Assembly (NCBI GenBank): GCA_905250025.1
Contig: CAJNOJ010000131.1
Coordinates: 1 to 64,000, forward strand
Source: Adineta ricciae
Lineage: Eukaryota; Rotifera; Eurotatoria; Adinetida; Adinetidae
Length of the DNA stretch: 64,000 nucleotides
Reading direction: 5' to 3'
A program made the translations under genes and the position numbers. The notes under the pieces are model-generated. The model had not been told where the DNA came from and ran no database searches. It saw nothing but the letters and a program-made list of their open reading frames with translations. The first letter of the stretch is position 1. Each line of letters opens with the position of its first letter. Below are positions 1 through 11,677 of this stretch, one piece after another.

Positions 1-840
1 CGCTTCGATTATCAAGCAGTCCATGATCATTCCTGGTATAATTATCAAATGACCTTGACTATCATTGAAGATAGCTGGACGTGGACAACCTTCGATATTT
101 GTGCAGGAACAATTCCCAAACATTCGAGGAGTCATTCGAATATCAGAGCACGAGAAAAATTTTAGGTAATAGTTCGTTTGTAGACCGGACACAATCTGAT
201 TTCCACTTGCCATACGACGAATAGCAAGTAAAGTTCGAATTACTGTTGTTTGAGACAAATCGATTTGATTTTGAAATACTGCTTGTACTTGAACTCGAAG
301 CGTTTCTTCGGCAATGGCTGTCGGACTGAGAATATTTGATGTTTGAAAATTTGCAACGGCACTTTCCCAACTTGCTCGACTTGCATTACATAGTCCTCCA
401 ACAGTTTGCCAAAAGAAACTTAGTGTAACACGAAAATCATCGATCGATTGCACTGAAATATCTTCATTCATGAATGTCATATCAAACCATGTTTGTTCAA
501 TAAATCGACTTGAACAAACAGGATGAAATTGAACTTGAGTTGTCACAAAAGCTTGGTAACTAATCGAGTATTTTGAACAGGGACATTGTATTGTACTTGG
601 ATATTGTTTTGCTAATTGTATAAATCGCGTGTATGATGGTTGAGATTCAGTTGTTTCAATTGTTCGCACTATAAAGGCAGTTATTATTGTAATTATGATT
701 AGAGAAGTGATGAACGAGCAGATATAGACACGAGTTGCAATTAGTTCTTTCCGAAGAGTTTGCTCTGTGCTATCAGATTTCTTGAAAAGATTAAATTGAA
801 GAAACGTTCGGTAAAGCTGATTTACAATGTTCAAGATCAT
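1..840 (-). CDS. Membrane protein with Cys-containing ectodomain, 3' end outside window
   Basis: The minus strand is open from an ATG at 840 to the left edge of the window, about 280 codons with no stop and no intron, so the C-terminus is missing. The protein starts with a polar stretch of about 40 residues. A single hydrophobic segment follows at about residues 41-58 (CSFITSLIIITIITAFIV). After it comes an ectodomain with a CPCS motif, a VCSS motif and several later cysteines. This layout (cytosolic tail, one membrane anchor, Cys-rich exterior) matches a membrane-protein family that I recall as very numerous in bdelloid rotifers; no biochemical role is known to me. Further membrane segments may lie beyond the edge. 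The reading frame is solid, the function unknown. Confidence 0.7.
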   Translation of the reverse strand, partial: MILNIVNQLYRTFLQFNLFKKSDSTEQTLRKELIATRVYICSFITSLIIITIITAFIVRTIETTESQPSYTRFIQLAKQYPSTIQCPCSKYSISYQAFVTTQVQFHPVCSSRFIEQTWFDMTFMNEDISVQSIDDFRVTLSFFWQTVGGLCNASRASWESAVANFQTSNILSPTAIAEETLRVQVQAVFQNQIDLSQTTVIRTLLAIRRMASGNQIVSGLQTNYYLKFFSCSDIRMTPRMFGNCSCTNIEGCPRPAIFNDSQGHLIIIPGMIMDCLIIEA

Positions 841-1288
841 CTTAAAATGGATTGGACGATTAGTTTATGTGTAAGACTATAAGCGGGAAATGATGAATGA
901 AAATAAGAGTTAGAGAAGAAAATAAAAGTGTTGAATTCATTAGGAATAATGATGGATTATTGTATTTCATTAAATATTTTCTTTAGAATTTAATAATAAA
1001 CAGAATTTTAAAAAGACATGTTGCTGTTTTCCTATTCAGGCAAATATGTCCTCATGGAGCATATCATTCATCTTTTTTAACCGACATGATCTGAACACGG
1101 TAATGAGATTTTGACATTCAGTCCGGCGAGAATCAGGATACATTGTGAATCTCTATGAAGATGTAACTCCGTGTTCCACGTAAACATCCTTATTTGTCGT
1201 TCTGAGAATCATCATAGCGCATACATACTTATTATAAATTTTTATTTCAAATATGTTGTCAAACAAACAAGAAAACAAAACACATTTT
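841..1288. other. Intergenic, nothing recognised
   Basis: This AT-rich stretch lies between the starts of one minus-strand gene and the end of the next. I see no open frame, RNA gene or repeat. It presumably holds the promoter of the partial gene to its left. Confidence 0.5.
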
Positions 1289-2035
1289 CTAATTTCCAAT
1301 AACACCTTTTTGTATTTCTCTTTCCAAATGTTCTTTAGTAAAACAATCTTTCACCAACTCGACTTGTTTTAATAATTGTTTCAAACGATTAATTTTATCT
1401 CGATGTCGAGGTATAATCACGTTTTCCCAAATATCTTTCGTCACATCGATTTTCAAATGTAAATGTGCATGTTTTCGAAATGTTCCATGATTGATGGCCA
1501 ATAAGGGATAATTGAGTTCATTAACATTACCACATTCTCGATCAATGACTTCAACTGCATCTCGCCAAAATGCTTCTATTTCACCATTTTCATCATTCAA
1601 TTCACATAACCGTTCGATATGTCGTTTTGGAGTTAAAATAAGTTTCGGTCGATTACGAGAATCCAACCATGAATAAGTATACTTCTGTTCTGATAACAAT
1701 GTTGTTTGACTTAGTTCATGTTCTACGTCACACGAACTACAAACAGCAGCTGATTTTGCTTCTTGTTTTGTTTGATCATCACCAGCAAAGACAAACACTT
1801 CCATGTGATCAGTTTTCTTTCGATGATGTTGGATTTTGAAATGATAATTGATCAAATTATGTTCTTCTTCGACACATTTCACAAGTTGACGAAAGAACAG
1901 AGCAGCACAATTTGTTGAGACGAGGTTACCAAGACTTGTAGAGCATTGAAACTTCAGTCCATTTGGTAATTTGTCCGGAACAAGCCATTTACTTGAGATT
2001 GATGATGTCATACGATTTTTCTTTCGTTTTCTCAC
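1289..2035 (-). CDS. HIT-like domain protein
   Basis: An intronless 248-residue protein. Near residues 189-195 it carries HAHLHLK, which fits the histidine triad (HxHxH) of HIT-family nucleotide hydrolases and transferases. The upstream LTPKRHIERL fits the core HIT strand where substrate is bound, and INHGTFRKH leads into the triad as in family members. The first 130 residues contain a CSSCDVEH stretch and do not look like the usual short HIT proteins, so the domain sits in the C-terminal half of a longer protein. The C-terminus is a basic helix. HIT enzymes cleave or transfer at nucleoside-phosphate bonds; the substrate here cannot be deduced. A second ATG lies at codon 9, so the exact start is uncertain. 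Confidence 0.65.
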   Translation of the reverse strand: MRKRKKNRMTSSISSKWLVPDKLPNGLKFQCSTSLGNLVSTNCAALFFRQLVKCVEEEHNLINYHFKIQHHRKKTDHMEVFVFAGDDQTKQEAKSAAVCSSCDVEHELSQTTLLSEQKYTYSWLDSRNRPKLILTPKRHIERLCELNDENGEIEAFWRDAVEVIDRECGNVNELNYPLLAINHGTFRKHAHLHLKIDVTKDIWENVIIPRHRDKINRLKQLLKQVELVKDCFTKEHLEREIQKGVIGN

Positions 2036-2299
2036 AGAATGAAATGTATGCAGTATTTATCTTTTGTTATTCTCTCTTTATATGTAGTGCTAACGGTGTA
2101 CGTCTTTCGGCGACTAGTTGGTTTTATATAATTGCGCAAGAATATAAGAAAGTGACTAAGGATGAATACTAGTATCAGTTAAAAAAATAGAATTCTGTGA
2201 ATTTGCTGATATTTTATTCGAAAAATGTAGAAATAAAATAAGACAGCTTTTTCATCCTTGTCTATGTGTTCAGGATACATCTTTGAAAAGTATTGTGTG

Positions 2300-2818
2300 T
2301 CATTTCGTATGATTGTATGTTTTGTTCGACATCGTACTATTGATAAACCAACATGTATCGACTTCATCTGAAGAGAGACTTTTCACTCTCGAAAATGCTA
2401 TACATTTTGCACGACAGAAACAGTGCCGTTCGCAATATTTCACATCACCAACGAATCGGCGTGTGTCTGAATCTTGCTGAAGTGAATCTTCGATGAAAAA
2501 ATTCTCGACTATCCACATCGTAGACCACCCACTATCTACCTTCGAGTTCGTCATAGCTGGACATCCAACGCATTCTCCGAGTTTGGTCGTATCGAAAGTC
2601 CATTTTCGCGCAATATAAGACAAAACCATTTCACGACAATTGGCAACATTACAAAATTCGAATGTAGTTGTTGTTGTTGACAAATTAAGTACAAGACTAA
2701 TCGTCGATATCGTGAACCCTATGACATATAAATCGATACCTAGGTATAATATCGAAAGCTTCAATCGCCACAAGAGTTTTATTCTCGGACATTTTAACTC
2801 ACTAAATTTGAATATCAA
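2300..2818 (-). CDS. Small membrane-anchored Cys-rich protein, unrecognised
   Basis: A single open frame of 172 residues. A hydrophobic segment at about residues 20-46 would anchor the protein. It is followed by a Thr run and an exterior domain with about nine cysteines (for example FCNVANC, ECVGCP, YCERHCFCRAKC), an even spacing typical of disulfide-bonded secreted or surface domains. Two N-glycosylation sequons near the C-terminus (NST, NKT) agree with an extracellular side. I do not recognise the family. An acceptor-like site just before the ATG means an upstream exon could exist. Confidence 0.5.
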   Translation of the reverse strand: MIFKFSELKCPRIKLLWRLKLSILYLGIDLYVIGFTISTISLVLNLSTTTTTFEFCNVANCREMVLSYIARKWTFDTTKLGECVGCPAMTNSKVDSGWSTMWIVENFFIEDSLQQDSDTRRFVGDVKYCERHCFCRAKCIAFSRVKSLSSDEVDTCWFINSTMSNKTYNHTK

Positions 2819-3458
2819 CTGTTTTTTCCACTTAGATAACTCTTTACTTCGTGTTGTTGAATTTATACGATTTTCATGTTTTGATGATTGCTATTGAATC
2901 AATCGGAACGAGGTCTAACGATTGAGACTAAAGAGAAAATCGACAAGATATTTCATGAGCAAACATGAGATTACCGTCATTTGTTAAAGCTATTTTCAGA
3001 ATGTTTTACAGCATATATAACAACAGAATATCTGACTGAGCAAATTATGATATAGATAAAGCTGGAAATAAAAATAGAGACCAGTCCACTATGGTTCTAT
3101 GAGGCAAACAGGACACAGCTGACGCAAAATTTTGATGGCGATAACATTTTCTCTTTTCTTAGCAAATAGAATTAGCAGGTGGATAGTTGACTATGCCTTG
3201 ATGACACGGGAGACTACACGCACTATCGGTATTCGTCATTCTATACAGACGATCGCCCTCTTTTTGCAATTCAATCAACAATCCAATGTATTTTTGTTTG
3301 AAATTTTTACTATTCTTTGTGTCATAGATGATTTGACATGAGAAAAATTTATAAAAAACATTTCAGTGCATTAACAAAAAGACGAACTGTTGTTGACTTA
3401 ACATTGAGTTCTGTATTTGGTTCGTTGTAAAGCGAAAACTTTCTTTTTTTCTTTAGAC
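2819..3458. other. Intergenic with one coding-like minus-strand stretch
   Basis: About 640 bp between divergent genes. On the minus strand a frame runs from about 3353 to a TAA near 3163 (about 60 codons, with spaced cysteines near its end). I found neither a convincing start nor a splice acceptor for it, so it may be a gene fragment. A ctttag directly upstream of the TIR gene ATG at 3459 suggests that this gene has a spliced 5' UTR beginning here. Confidence 0.35.
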
Positions 3459-5019
3459 ATGGCGTCAGTTCCACATTCTTTATCACATTACATCGTTTTC
3501 TCTTATCACAAAAATCATCAAGAACTTGTTTTCAAAGTTTATCAGTACTTGAAGGATCAAAATTTGCCTGTATGGATTGATGTCGAAGACGGAGTCAACA
3601 AAGATCAATATAACAGGTATTTTCAGCAACAAAAATGTTTGTTTATTTTTTTTATTTCTTAGTGTTCGAGAAAAGATCACTGGTCTCGTATGTTTCATGA
3701 CACCGATGTACGAATCTTCGCGACGTTGTCAACAAGATGTCGAGTTCGCGAAAAACGAAGGCATACCAATAATTGCTTGTCGGATTCTACCTAATTGGAA
3801 ACCTTCGGGTTGGCTTAGTAAGTTCGGATTGACAATCTTTATTCTGATTTGACGAATTCGATCCAAATGTTTAGATAAAGTTACCAGCGATCTACTAATC
3901 ATCGATTTACGGGATATCAATGACAAGAATTTTGAAGATAAAGTTCAAAAGTTACAACAAAAGCTAAACTGGCTTTTAGATACCGGAAGAAATTCACCAG
4001 TAATGTCTCAATCATCAGTAACTGATCCATCAATGCTGGGAGGTAGCAGTTGATCTTTGAAATTAATACATCGTTCATTTATTGTTCTAGATCGATCAAT
4101 TGTTTACAAGGAGCCTTCGACGCTTCCTCCCAAGAACAAATCGAGTATAAATCATCAGAAAAAACAGCCAGTCAAATACCGAATGTTGCCAACAACTTGT
4201 CGTTTATATCTATCAAATGTCATGACTTGTAGTCATGAATACATTCTAATCAATGCCAATAATCATCTACATTTATTCGATAAAAATCTTCGGCTAATTC
4301 GGTCAAACAAGGATGTTCGAATAGCGGAAAGCAATCTACAAGATTTATGTTGGTGTCCCAATTTAAATAATTTTATTATTTTAACTCGAAAGCAAATTTA
4401 TCTGATGAATCCTTTGACGTGTAAATTATCTCTGGTTGAAAATTTCAAATCGAACGATCGTCTGGAAGAATATGTCTCGTGTTGCTGTTCGGATGAGAAA
4501 CTTTATCTTGTTACATGTCAATTAAGCACCAAGACATACTTTTTCCATGACTACAATTTACCAACGTTCCGGTTTTGTCGAAAACTAAGAATTCGAGATC
4601 TGATCGGAACGTCGTTGTTGATACAAAATGGATTGTTCAACAAATATGAGATAGAGGATCTGATTTCTATTCGATATTTTCAGCAGAAAACTGCGATAAT
4701 TATGAAAATAGCATCGAATTGGTATATCTATATATTTAGTTTACACGAACAGCCAGTTTTAGTGAAAGAATATCAATTAGATGGAAAAAGTCGAATAGCA
4801 ATTCTAAATCCATCAACTCAATGGATCGTATTCAAAGATTATCTAGCAAATGAATTTATTCAAGTTAATATCGATTTAAAAAACAATGAAACAGATCAGA
4901 GTGTCGATTTTGTCAAAGGTTGTATCGATTTCGATGCACACTTACGCAGTGTTGCACTTTTCGGGCCATCAAATCTGGTCCTTCTCATTGACAATGCACT
5001 CATTCTCTATAAAAACTAA
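3459..5019 (+). CDS. TIR domain fused to a WD40-like beta-propeller
   Basis: Four exons (3459-3616, 3663-3817, 3875-4042, 4091-5019) with introns of 46-57 bp join in frame to give 469 residues. The N-terminal 110 residues are a TIR domain: HYIVFSYHKNH at strand A, LPVWIDVEDG at the BB-loop region, ITGLVCFMTPMYESS at strand D and GIPIIACRI at strand E. TIR domains signal through self-association or cleave NAD+. At the position where I place the catalytic glutamate of NADase TIRs (C-x-x-E), this protein has CQQD, so activity is doubtful. A Ser/Pro linker follows. The last 300 residues lack a known motif but repeat short strand-rich units (YILINANNHLHLFD, NFIILTRKQIYLMN), as in a beta-propeller. 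Bdelloids have many TIR fusions; the propeller assignment is inferred. Confidence 0.75.
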
Positions 5020-5215
5020 ATTTTTCTTTCTTTTTGAAAAATTCGAATTCGAATAGAACTAACGACATCTATCGAAAAGTTTAAGTCAACGTTATCTACT
5101 TATTGGTCAATAATGGTACATCTTGGATAAGCATTGTGCATGCGCTTTTTCATACTTTCGAAACAGAACCTTTTAGATACACAAAAAACGTGTCCTTTGA
5201 TCTTCTAATAGCTGA

Positions 5216-6182
<967 letters not shown>

Positions 6183-6363
6183 ATGACAGACGACGTGCTT
6201 TGTACATACATGTGTTGTTCTTAAAAGCATGAACTAGTCAAGCGAACTTAATGTGCATGAACTTTTTTTTCTATCTTGTAATTTATTTTCGCATAAACCA
6301 GTCGTATATATCTATACATCGAAAGAAGGAAATCGCGAATTTTGTTGTTGTTGTCTTGCAGAT

Positions 6364-9326
6364 ATGGAGGATGATAATTTGTTGTTGAACATTACAAGCG
6401 AACCGTTGCCGACGAAAAAAGCAGTTGTATGTGATGAACTCGTTGTTTAGTTTGTATTTTTGTGCTTGTATTTTATAGAAACGTAAACATGATATTGTGG
6501 AAGAGAAAACGTCGCAGAATCTCGAATCAACAGCGAAGAAGAAACGAAATGAACGTGTCAAACTTGACCTGTGTCAAGGAAAAGAAATGAAATCACCAAA
6601 ACGATCGTCGTTATTCGCAAATAATCCAACAATACCCGAAATTGACGAGTAGGTTTATTGAATATTATGTTTATTTGATAGACGTTCCCTTTAGAAAAGT
6701 TATCGAAACAGCAACTGAAGAAATCTTTGGTTCAGCATCATCCCTAGACCAAATGCCTGTACATCCTCATATCGTAAGCACTGAATTCCCAACTGTTTCT
6801 TTACATTTCCTTTCCCTCGTAGATTTCGTGTTTGAAACAGAAATTTAACATCACTCGTTTGACAAATGTTCAAGAAAAATCCATTCCTGCCATTCTTACA
6901 GGCGAAGACGTCATAGTTAAATCTCAAACTGGTAGTGGTAAGTACAACTAAACATTGAAATTTGCTTCTCCAACAAATGTTTAGGTAAAACGTTGGCGTA
7001 TGTTATACCAACTATTCATCTCATGCAAGCCATCGAACCGTCAGTGCGAAGAGAATCTGGTCCTATTGCTATCGTACTTGTTCCAACGAAAGAAGTAAAA
7101 CAAGTGAATTTGAAATAGTTTCCATAGTTGAATTTTTTTTGCAGCTTGTTCAACAAACGTACGAAGTGTTTCAAAAATTGTTGACATCATTCGTTCGGAT
7201 TGTATGTTCACCATTAGTTGGTGGTTCCAATCGAAACCATGAAAAGAAAAGGTAGTTTTTCCTTGGAAAACAACTCGTGTAAAATGATTCTTTAGACTTC
7301 GTCGTGGTTTGAACGTTCTCATTTCGACACCCGGTCGGTTATGCGACCATATCGATAATACCCAATCATTATCTTTGAAGAATATTCAGTTTTTAATCTT
7401 CGATGAAGCTGACAAGTAAATTACTAGTTTGTTGCATTTTGACTTATATAGTTCGACTTTTGTCATTTTAGAATGCTTGACATGGGTTTTGCCGATGCGA
7501 TTAAGAAGATTATTGAAACGATAGGCAAACAAATGGATTCAGATAAACGTTTTCAACGCGTTCTTCTCTCAGCGACGCCAACCACAGGTTTGTTAGAAAG
7601 CCTTTCCTTCTCTTATTTCAATGATTATTCACTCTAGCATTGAATCATTTCGTTGACATCAATTTGAATAAAAAAGCTCTTCGGATTGATATTTCTGAAG
7701 AATTCAATGCAGAGAGTGTTATCACTGTACCGAAAACATTAAAACAAATGTTTACGATCGTGCCAAGCAAATTACGATTCGTTACGTTGATTGCCTTTCT
7801 TCTCAAAATCTTCAACAAGAAAGTAAAATTGATTGGAAATTAAGTTGATATAAATATTCATACGTGTCTTCTTTCTTGTAAAGGGAAAATCCGAAGCCAA
7901 GGTACTTTTATTTCTTGCCACGAATGATCTCGTTCATTTTCATTACGAAATCTTAAATACAATGTTAAATGGCGATAAAGAAGACGATATCGATGAAGAA
8001 GGTGACTTACAATTCGGACATTTATTAAATGAACCTGTGAAATTATTGAGGTTACAAGGAGACATGACTCATCAAGTAGAATCATCGTGAAAAATGTTCC
8101 TTGGAATACAATTTACGTTTTTCTAGGAACGAACAAGTGTTTTTAGTGAATTTTCAAAACTCTCTCGAGGAATTTTATTATGTACGAATGTGGCTGCGCG
8201 TGGTTTGGACATGCCTAGTGTGACATGGATCATACAATATCATCCGACAAGTCCGATTGACTATATTCACCGAATTGGTCGAACCGCACGACTTGGTTTG
8301 TCTTTTTATATTACTTCAGAGAATAGAAGATAGAATGCTCTTGCTTTGATTAGGTTCAATTGGTCAATCATTGATTTTTCTCTTGCCCAACGAAGCAGAA
8401 TATGTCGCAACATTGCAAGATAAATATAAAATGAGGTAATTCATTTCTTTTCTTCACCCGTATGGATTGATAATGATGTATGTCCAGTTTGAAAGGTATT
8501 ACCCCCGATGACGTTCTCGAAACATTAATGGACAGCTGTGAAAAACTAAAACAACATTTCGAAACTCGAGTATGTTCGCCACTACTCATCGATAATAGTT
8601 TCGTATAACATAGTTTTCGTAGACTGTGATACCAAAAACAGCCGAGCAATGTGCTAGTTCGTTGCATCATCACTTTGAAGAATATGTCAATGGATCCCCT
8701 GTTCGTATCGAACAAGCACGACAAGGTTTGCGTAGTTATATCGATATTTCCCTGCACGATTGATATTTGTTTGTTTAGCTTATCTCTCATTCATTCGATA
8801 TTATGCATCATTTTCGCGTGAATGGAAATATTTGTTTCATGTGAAGAATTTGCATCGTGGTCACATTGCGAAAAGTTTTGGCTTGAAGGAATTACCAGAT
8901 GAATCGAATAATCATACGATCAAAGAACGAAAAGAAACATTCGGATCTAAACCAAAGGTCAACAAACCGATAAAAACAAATGAGTGAGTTTACAGATCTA
9001 TGAGGATCATAAACAGTAATTCGGTTCGTTTTAGTGACGAGATCGACGAGGAAGCAGCGCCCTCGACACCTCCACCTCCACCTCCACCTCCACCAGTGAA
9101 TACAGAGAAGAAGAGTCTATTTGATCGTCTACCGTTTGCGAACAAACCCGTGGCACGTACGCGGTTTCGTAATTTTAGTCATATATCTGAATTTGGCAGC
9201 GGACTAGAGGTGACCAGTAAATCGCATAAGAAAAAAGACAAGATCAGCGAATTCTTGGAGAAGAAACGCGAACGAAACACTAGCAAACATCAAATCGGTC
9301 GCAAAAAGACTCGAGAAAATAAATGA
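6364..9326 (+). CDS. DDX31: DEAD-box RNA helicase, DDX31/Dbp7 type
   Basis: About a dozen exons with introns near 50 bp. The first exons encode a basic Lys-rich leader. The helicase core follows in order: KSQTGSGKT (motif I), VPTKEL (Ia), STPGRL (Ib), FDEADKMLDMGF (motif II, DEAD), LLSATP (III), [14 protein letters not shown] (V) and [10 protein letters not shown] (VI). After the core, the block with [11 protein letters not shown] and [17 protein letters not shown] matches the C-terminal extension of the DDX31/Dbp7 group. Those enzymes act in the nucleolus on 60S ribosome assembly. The tail holds a run of nine prolines and ends in Lys/Arg-rich nucleolar-type sequence. The start at 6364 is the first in-frame ATG after a likely acceptor, and the stop is at 9324-9326. 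Confidence 0.9.
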
Positions 9327-9522
9327 AAGCAAAGCGTTGTTTTTGTTGTTTAAAATCAAATAAAACAGAAGAAGAATTTGAAAAACCAGCAGATACTTTT
9401 CATGAAAATCAATCTGCTCTGCATATGACAACTTCTCATATATTTCGATTGCATTGAAGATAAGATTTAACAATTGCCGAAAAAACAGTATCTTTACTGA
9501 AAAGACATGTTTGTCATTGGTT

Positions 9523-10387
9523 TTACTTTGTTAATTCATTAACCATAGTAAGCCAATCGTATAGCTTGGGATTCTCGGCACTTACGAAATAGATCTTCTT
9601 CACTCTCTTCAGCCCGAGTCCTTCGACTTCACTTTTGATCTGTTTCTGCAATGCTTATCGCTCTTTCTCTTTGACAACATCAAATTTGTTGAAAACTATA
9701 TCATACTCGAGACCAATTTCATCCAACAGTTTCATCATACTTGAATTTTTCTTCACTATTGATTGTATCAGAATCAGACGACGTGTCAAACTAAAGTACG
9801 ATACCTCATCGTTTCTTCCTGGAACATCCCATAGAGTAAACTTTTCATGATTGTATGGTGTAATTTCTTGAGTTGTTTCACCGTAACCTGTTACAACAAC
9901 CTGTTTGCCAAGGGGAGTATTGAGCATGATTGATTTGCCAGTTGATTTCTGACCAAACAAGCCAATATTTTTCCCTTTCACTCGATTGGAATGGTTTGGT
10001 TTGCTAGAGCTATGGGAGCCCTCATTCTTTCTTTGTCCCGAGCAGCCAACTCTTCGAATATTTCGATTTTCGTTTCCCTGATTTCTTTAATCAATGTATG
10101 GAAACGGCACATCAGCTCGGCAAATCGTGCTTTATAACGATCGAGTTCTTCACGCAACCTGGCCACTTCGCTAGATTTATTAGGCTCTAAATTGAAAGAA
10201 GAAACATGATATATTCAATAGAGTGGCAGCTCAACGAGGTGAACATTCTATCAAAGTTTGTCCAGCAGTTATTTATGACTATCAAACAAGAAAAAATGAG
10301 TTGCTTACGTTCGTTCTGTTTATGATTTAGTAAGGCTCCGACAAGAGCCTGACCAATATCACTAAGAAATGGTAAAAGCATTGCCAT
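9523..10387 (-). pseudogene. IRG-like GTPase, copy A, broken
   Basis: A first exon from 10387 splices over a 122 bp intron into a helical segment, then a GTPase domain. P-loop GQKSTGKS, DVPG (G3) and NKFD (G4) are visible, with a WDVPGRND layout like immunity-related GTPases, which act on intracellular vacuole membranes in vertebrates. Two lesions are present. The frame shifts at about 9975, just before the P-loop. An in-frame TAA at 9655-9657 cuts the domain, although the same frame continues afterwards with recognisable sequence (QKQIKSEVEGLGLK and KKIYFVSAENP) to a natural stop at 9523. A 30 bp GT-AG stretch covers the TAA but is shorter than any intron seen here. I therefore call it a pseudogene. 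Confidence 0.7.
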
Positions 10388-11470
10388 ATTGGTAGGAAGA
10401 TGTACGTTTAATTCGAAACTTAAGAAGTTACTATATATATATACATATATAACTTCATCGAACCTTCCAGAAATCATTTCAGATACCTTGACGAAATTTC
10501 CAATGGTTCACGAAAGTGTTTTGAAGAAAATCTCAATATATCTACCAATGTATATATATGATTATTCCTTGTACATCAGATACTCATTTCTACATTAATA
10601 TTCATTGACACAAATTCGAAAAGTGCAATACGATGCCTTCTGATCTGAAAAAATATATTTACATGAAACTGCTCAAGTTTCTACTCAATAGGGTCATGTT
10701 ACTAGAGGATATGTCATCAAAGTTCATAACTTATGTGACTATATATAAAAATTAGTTCGCAAACATGTTTGCATCCTATAAGATATCAATTTTTACTTGA
10801 TTCAGTATATTTCTATTCAGACGACACAAATCTGAATGTTGCACGTGTTCCACCATTTGAGCAAGCTGCACAGCTTGATTCTTTGTGTCAACAAAATCCG
10901 GGACTACGCAGTCAATTTTCTCAGCCTGAACACGCACATGATCCGGTTACCGTAGTGCCTGGGCGAACAAATGAAGAGAAAGAAAATCGAATCGTTCGGA
11001 GATCTCGCCACTCGTGATAACGAATTGATGAAAACTCTAATTGAGTTAGCTCAGCTAACTTCCCCATTTCCATTAGAAGGAATTACCATTGGCTTGTTTG
11101 GTCAGAAATCAACTGGCAAATCAATCATGTTCAATACTCCCCTTGGCAAACAGGTTGTTGCAACAGATTACAGTGAAACAACTCAAGAAATTACACCATA
11201 CAATCATGAAAAATTTACTCTATGGGATGTTCCAGGAAGAAACGATGAGGTATCGTACTTTAGTTTGACACGTCGTCTGATTCTGACACAATCAATAGTG
11301 AAGAAAAATTCAAGTATGATGAAACTGTTGGATGAAATTGGTCTCGAGTATGATATAGTTTTCAACAAATTTGATTTTGTCAAAGAGAAAGAGCGATAAG
11401 CATTGCAGAAACAGATCAAAAGTGAAGTCGAAGGACTCGGGCTGAAGAGAGTGAAGAAGATCTATTTCGT
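9584..11470. repeat. Inverted repeat, arms 9584-9963 and 11091-11470
   Basis: Two arms of 380 bp in opposite orientation are nearly identical by eye, with only scattered single-base differences, and flank a spacer of about 1.1 kb. They cover the GTPase domains of the two IRG-like copies from just before the P-loop to just after the shared TAA. Similarity drops sharply at both ends: the regions upstream of the P-loop and the C-termini differ clearly. Confidence 0.85.
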
Positions 11471-11543
11471 CAGTTCGGAAAACCTATCCATGTTCCCTGC
11501 TTGGCAGATGATGACCACCTACATAACAAGTGTTCAACATTAA
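10769..11543 (+). pseudogene. IRG-like GTPase, copy B, with in-frame stop
   Basis: This copy faces away from copy A. The frame from about 10971 is open through the helical lead-in (DLATRDNELMKTLIELAQ) and the GTPase boxes GQKSTGKS, DVPG and NKFD, then hits TAA at 11397-11399, exactly the position of the TAA in copy A. The same frame then continues with 47 further family-like codons to TAA at 11541-11543. The sequence upstream of 10971 is open in another frame and unlike copy A, so the N-terminus is either frameshifted or of different origin. A shortened protein could still be made; I judge a dead gene more likely. The intact ancestor would have been a cytosolic GTPase of the IRG-like kind. 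Confidence 0.65.
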
Positions 11544-11677
11544 AAATACATTCTGTTGTTACAACGACCGTTATTTTTTTAATTTGTCTCCTGGAATAAA
11601 CACAAATATTCAGAGTTAACTAAAATCGTTCTTTTTATTGATTATTAAAACAGAAAACAAACAAATCCTGATCGTCT

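Noticed and set aside
3163-3353. Minus-strand open stretch of about 60 codons with spaced cysteines
   Set aside because: No start codon or splice acceptor was found; kept only as a note in the intergenic entry.
9628-9657. A 30 bp GT-AG intron that would remove the shared TAA in the GTPase copies
   Set aside because: Introns here are 43 bp or longer, and the removed segment is conserved coding sequence in the family.
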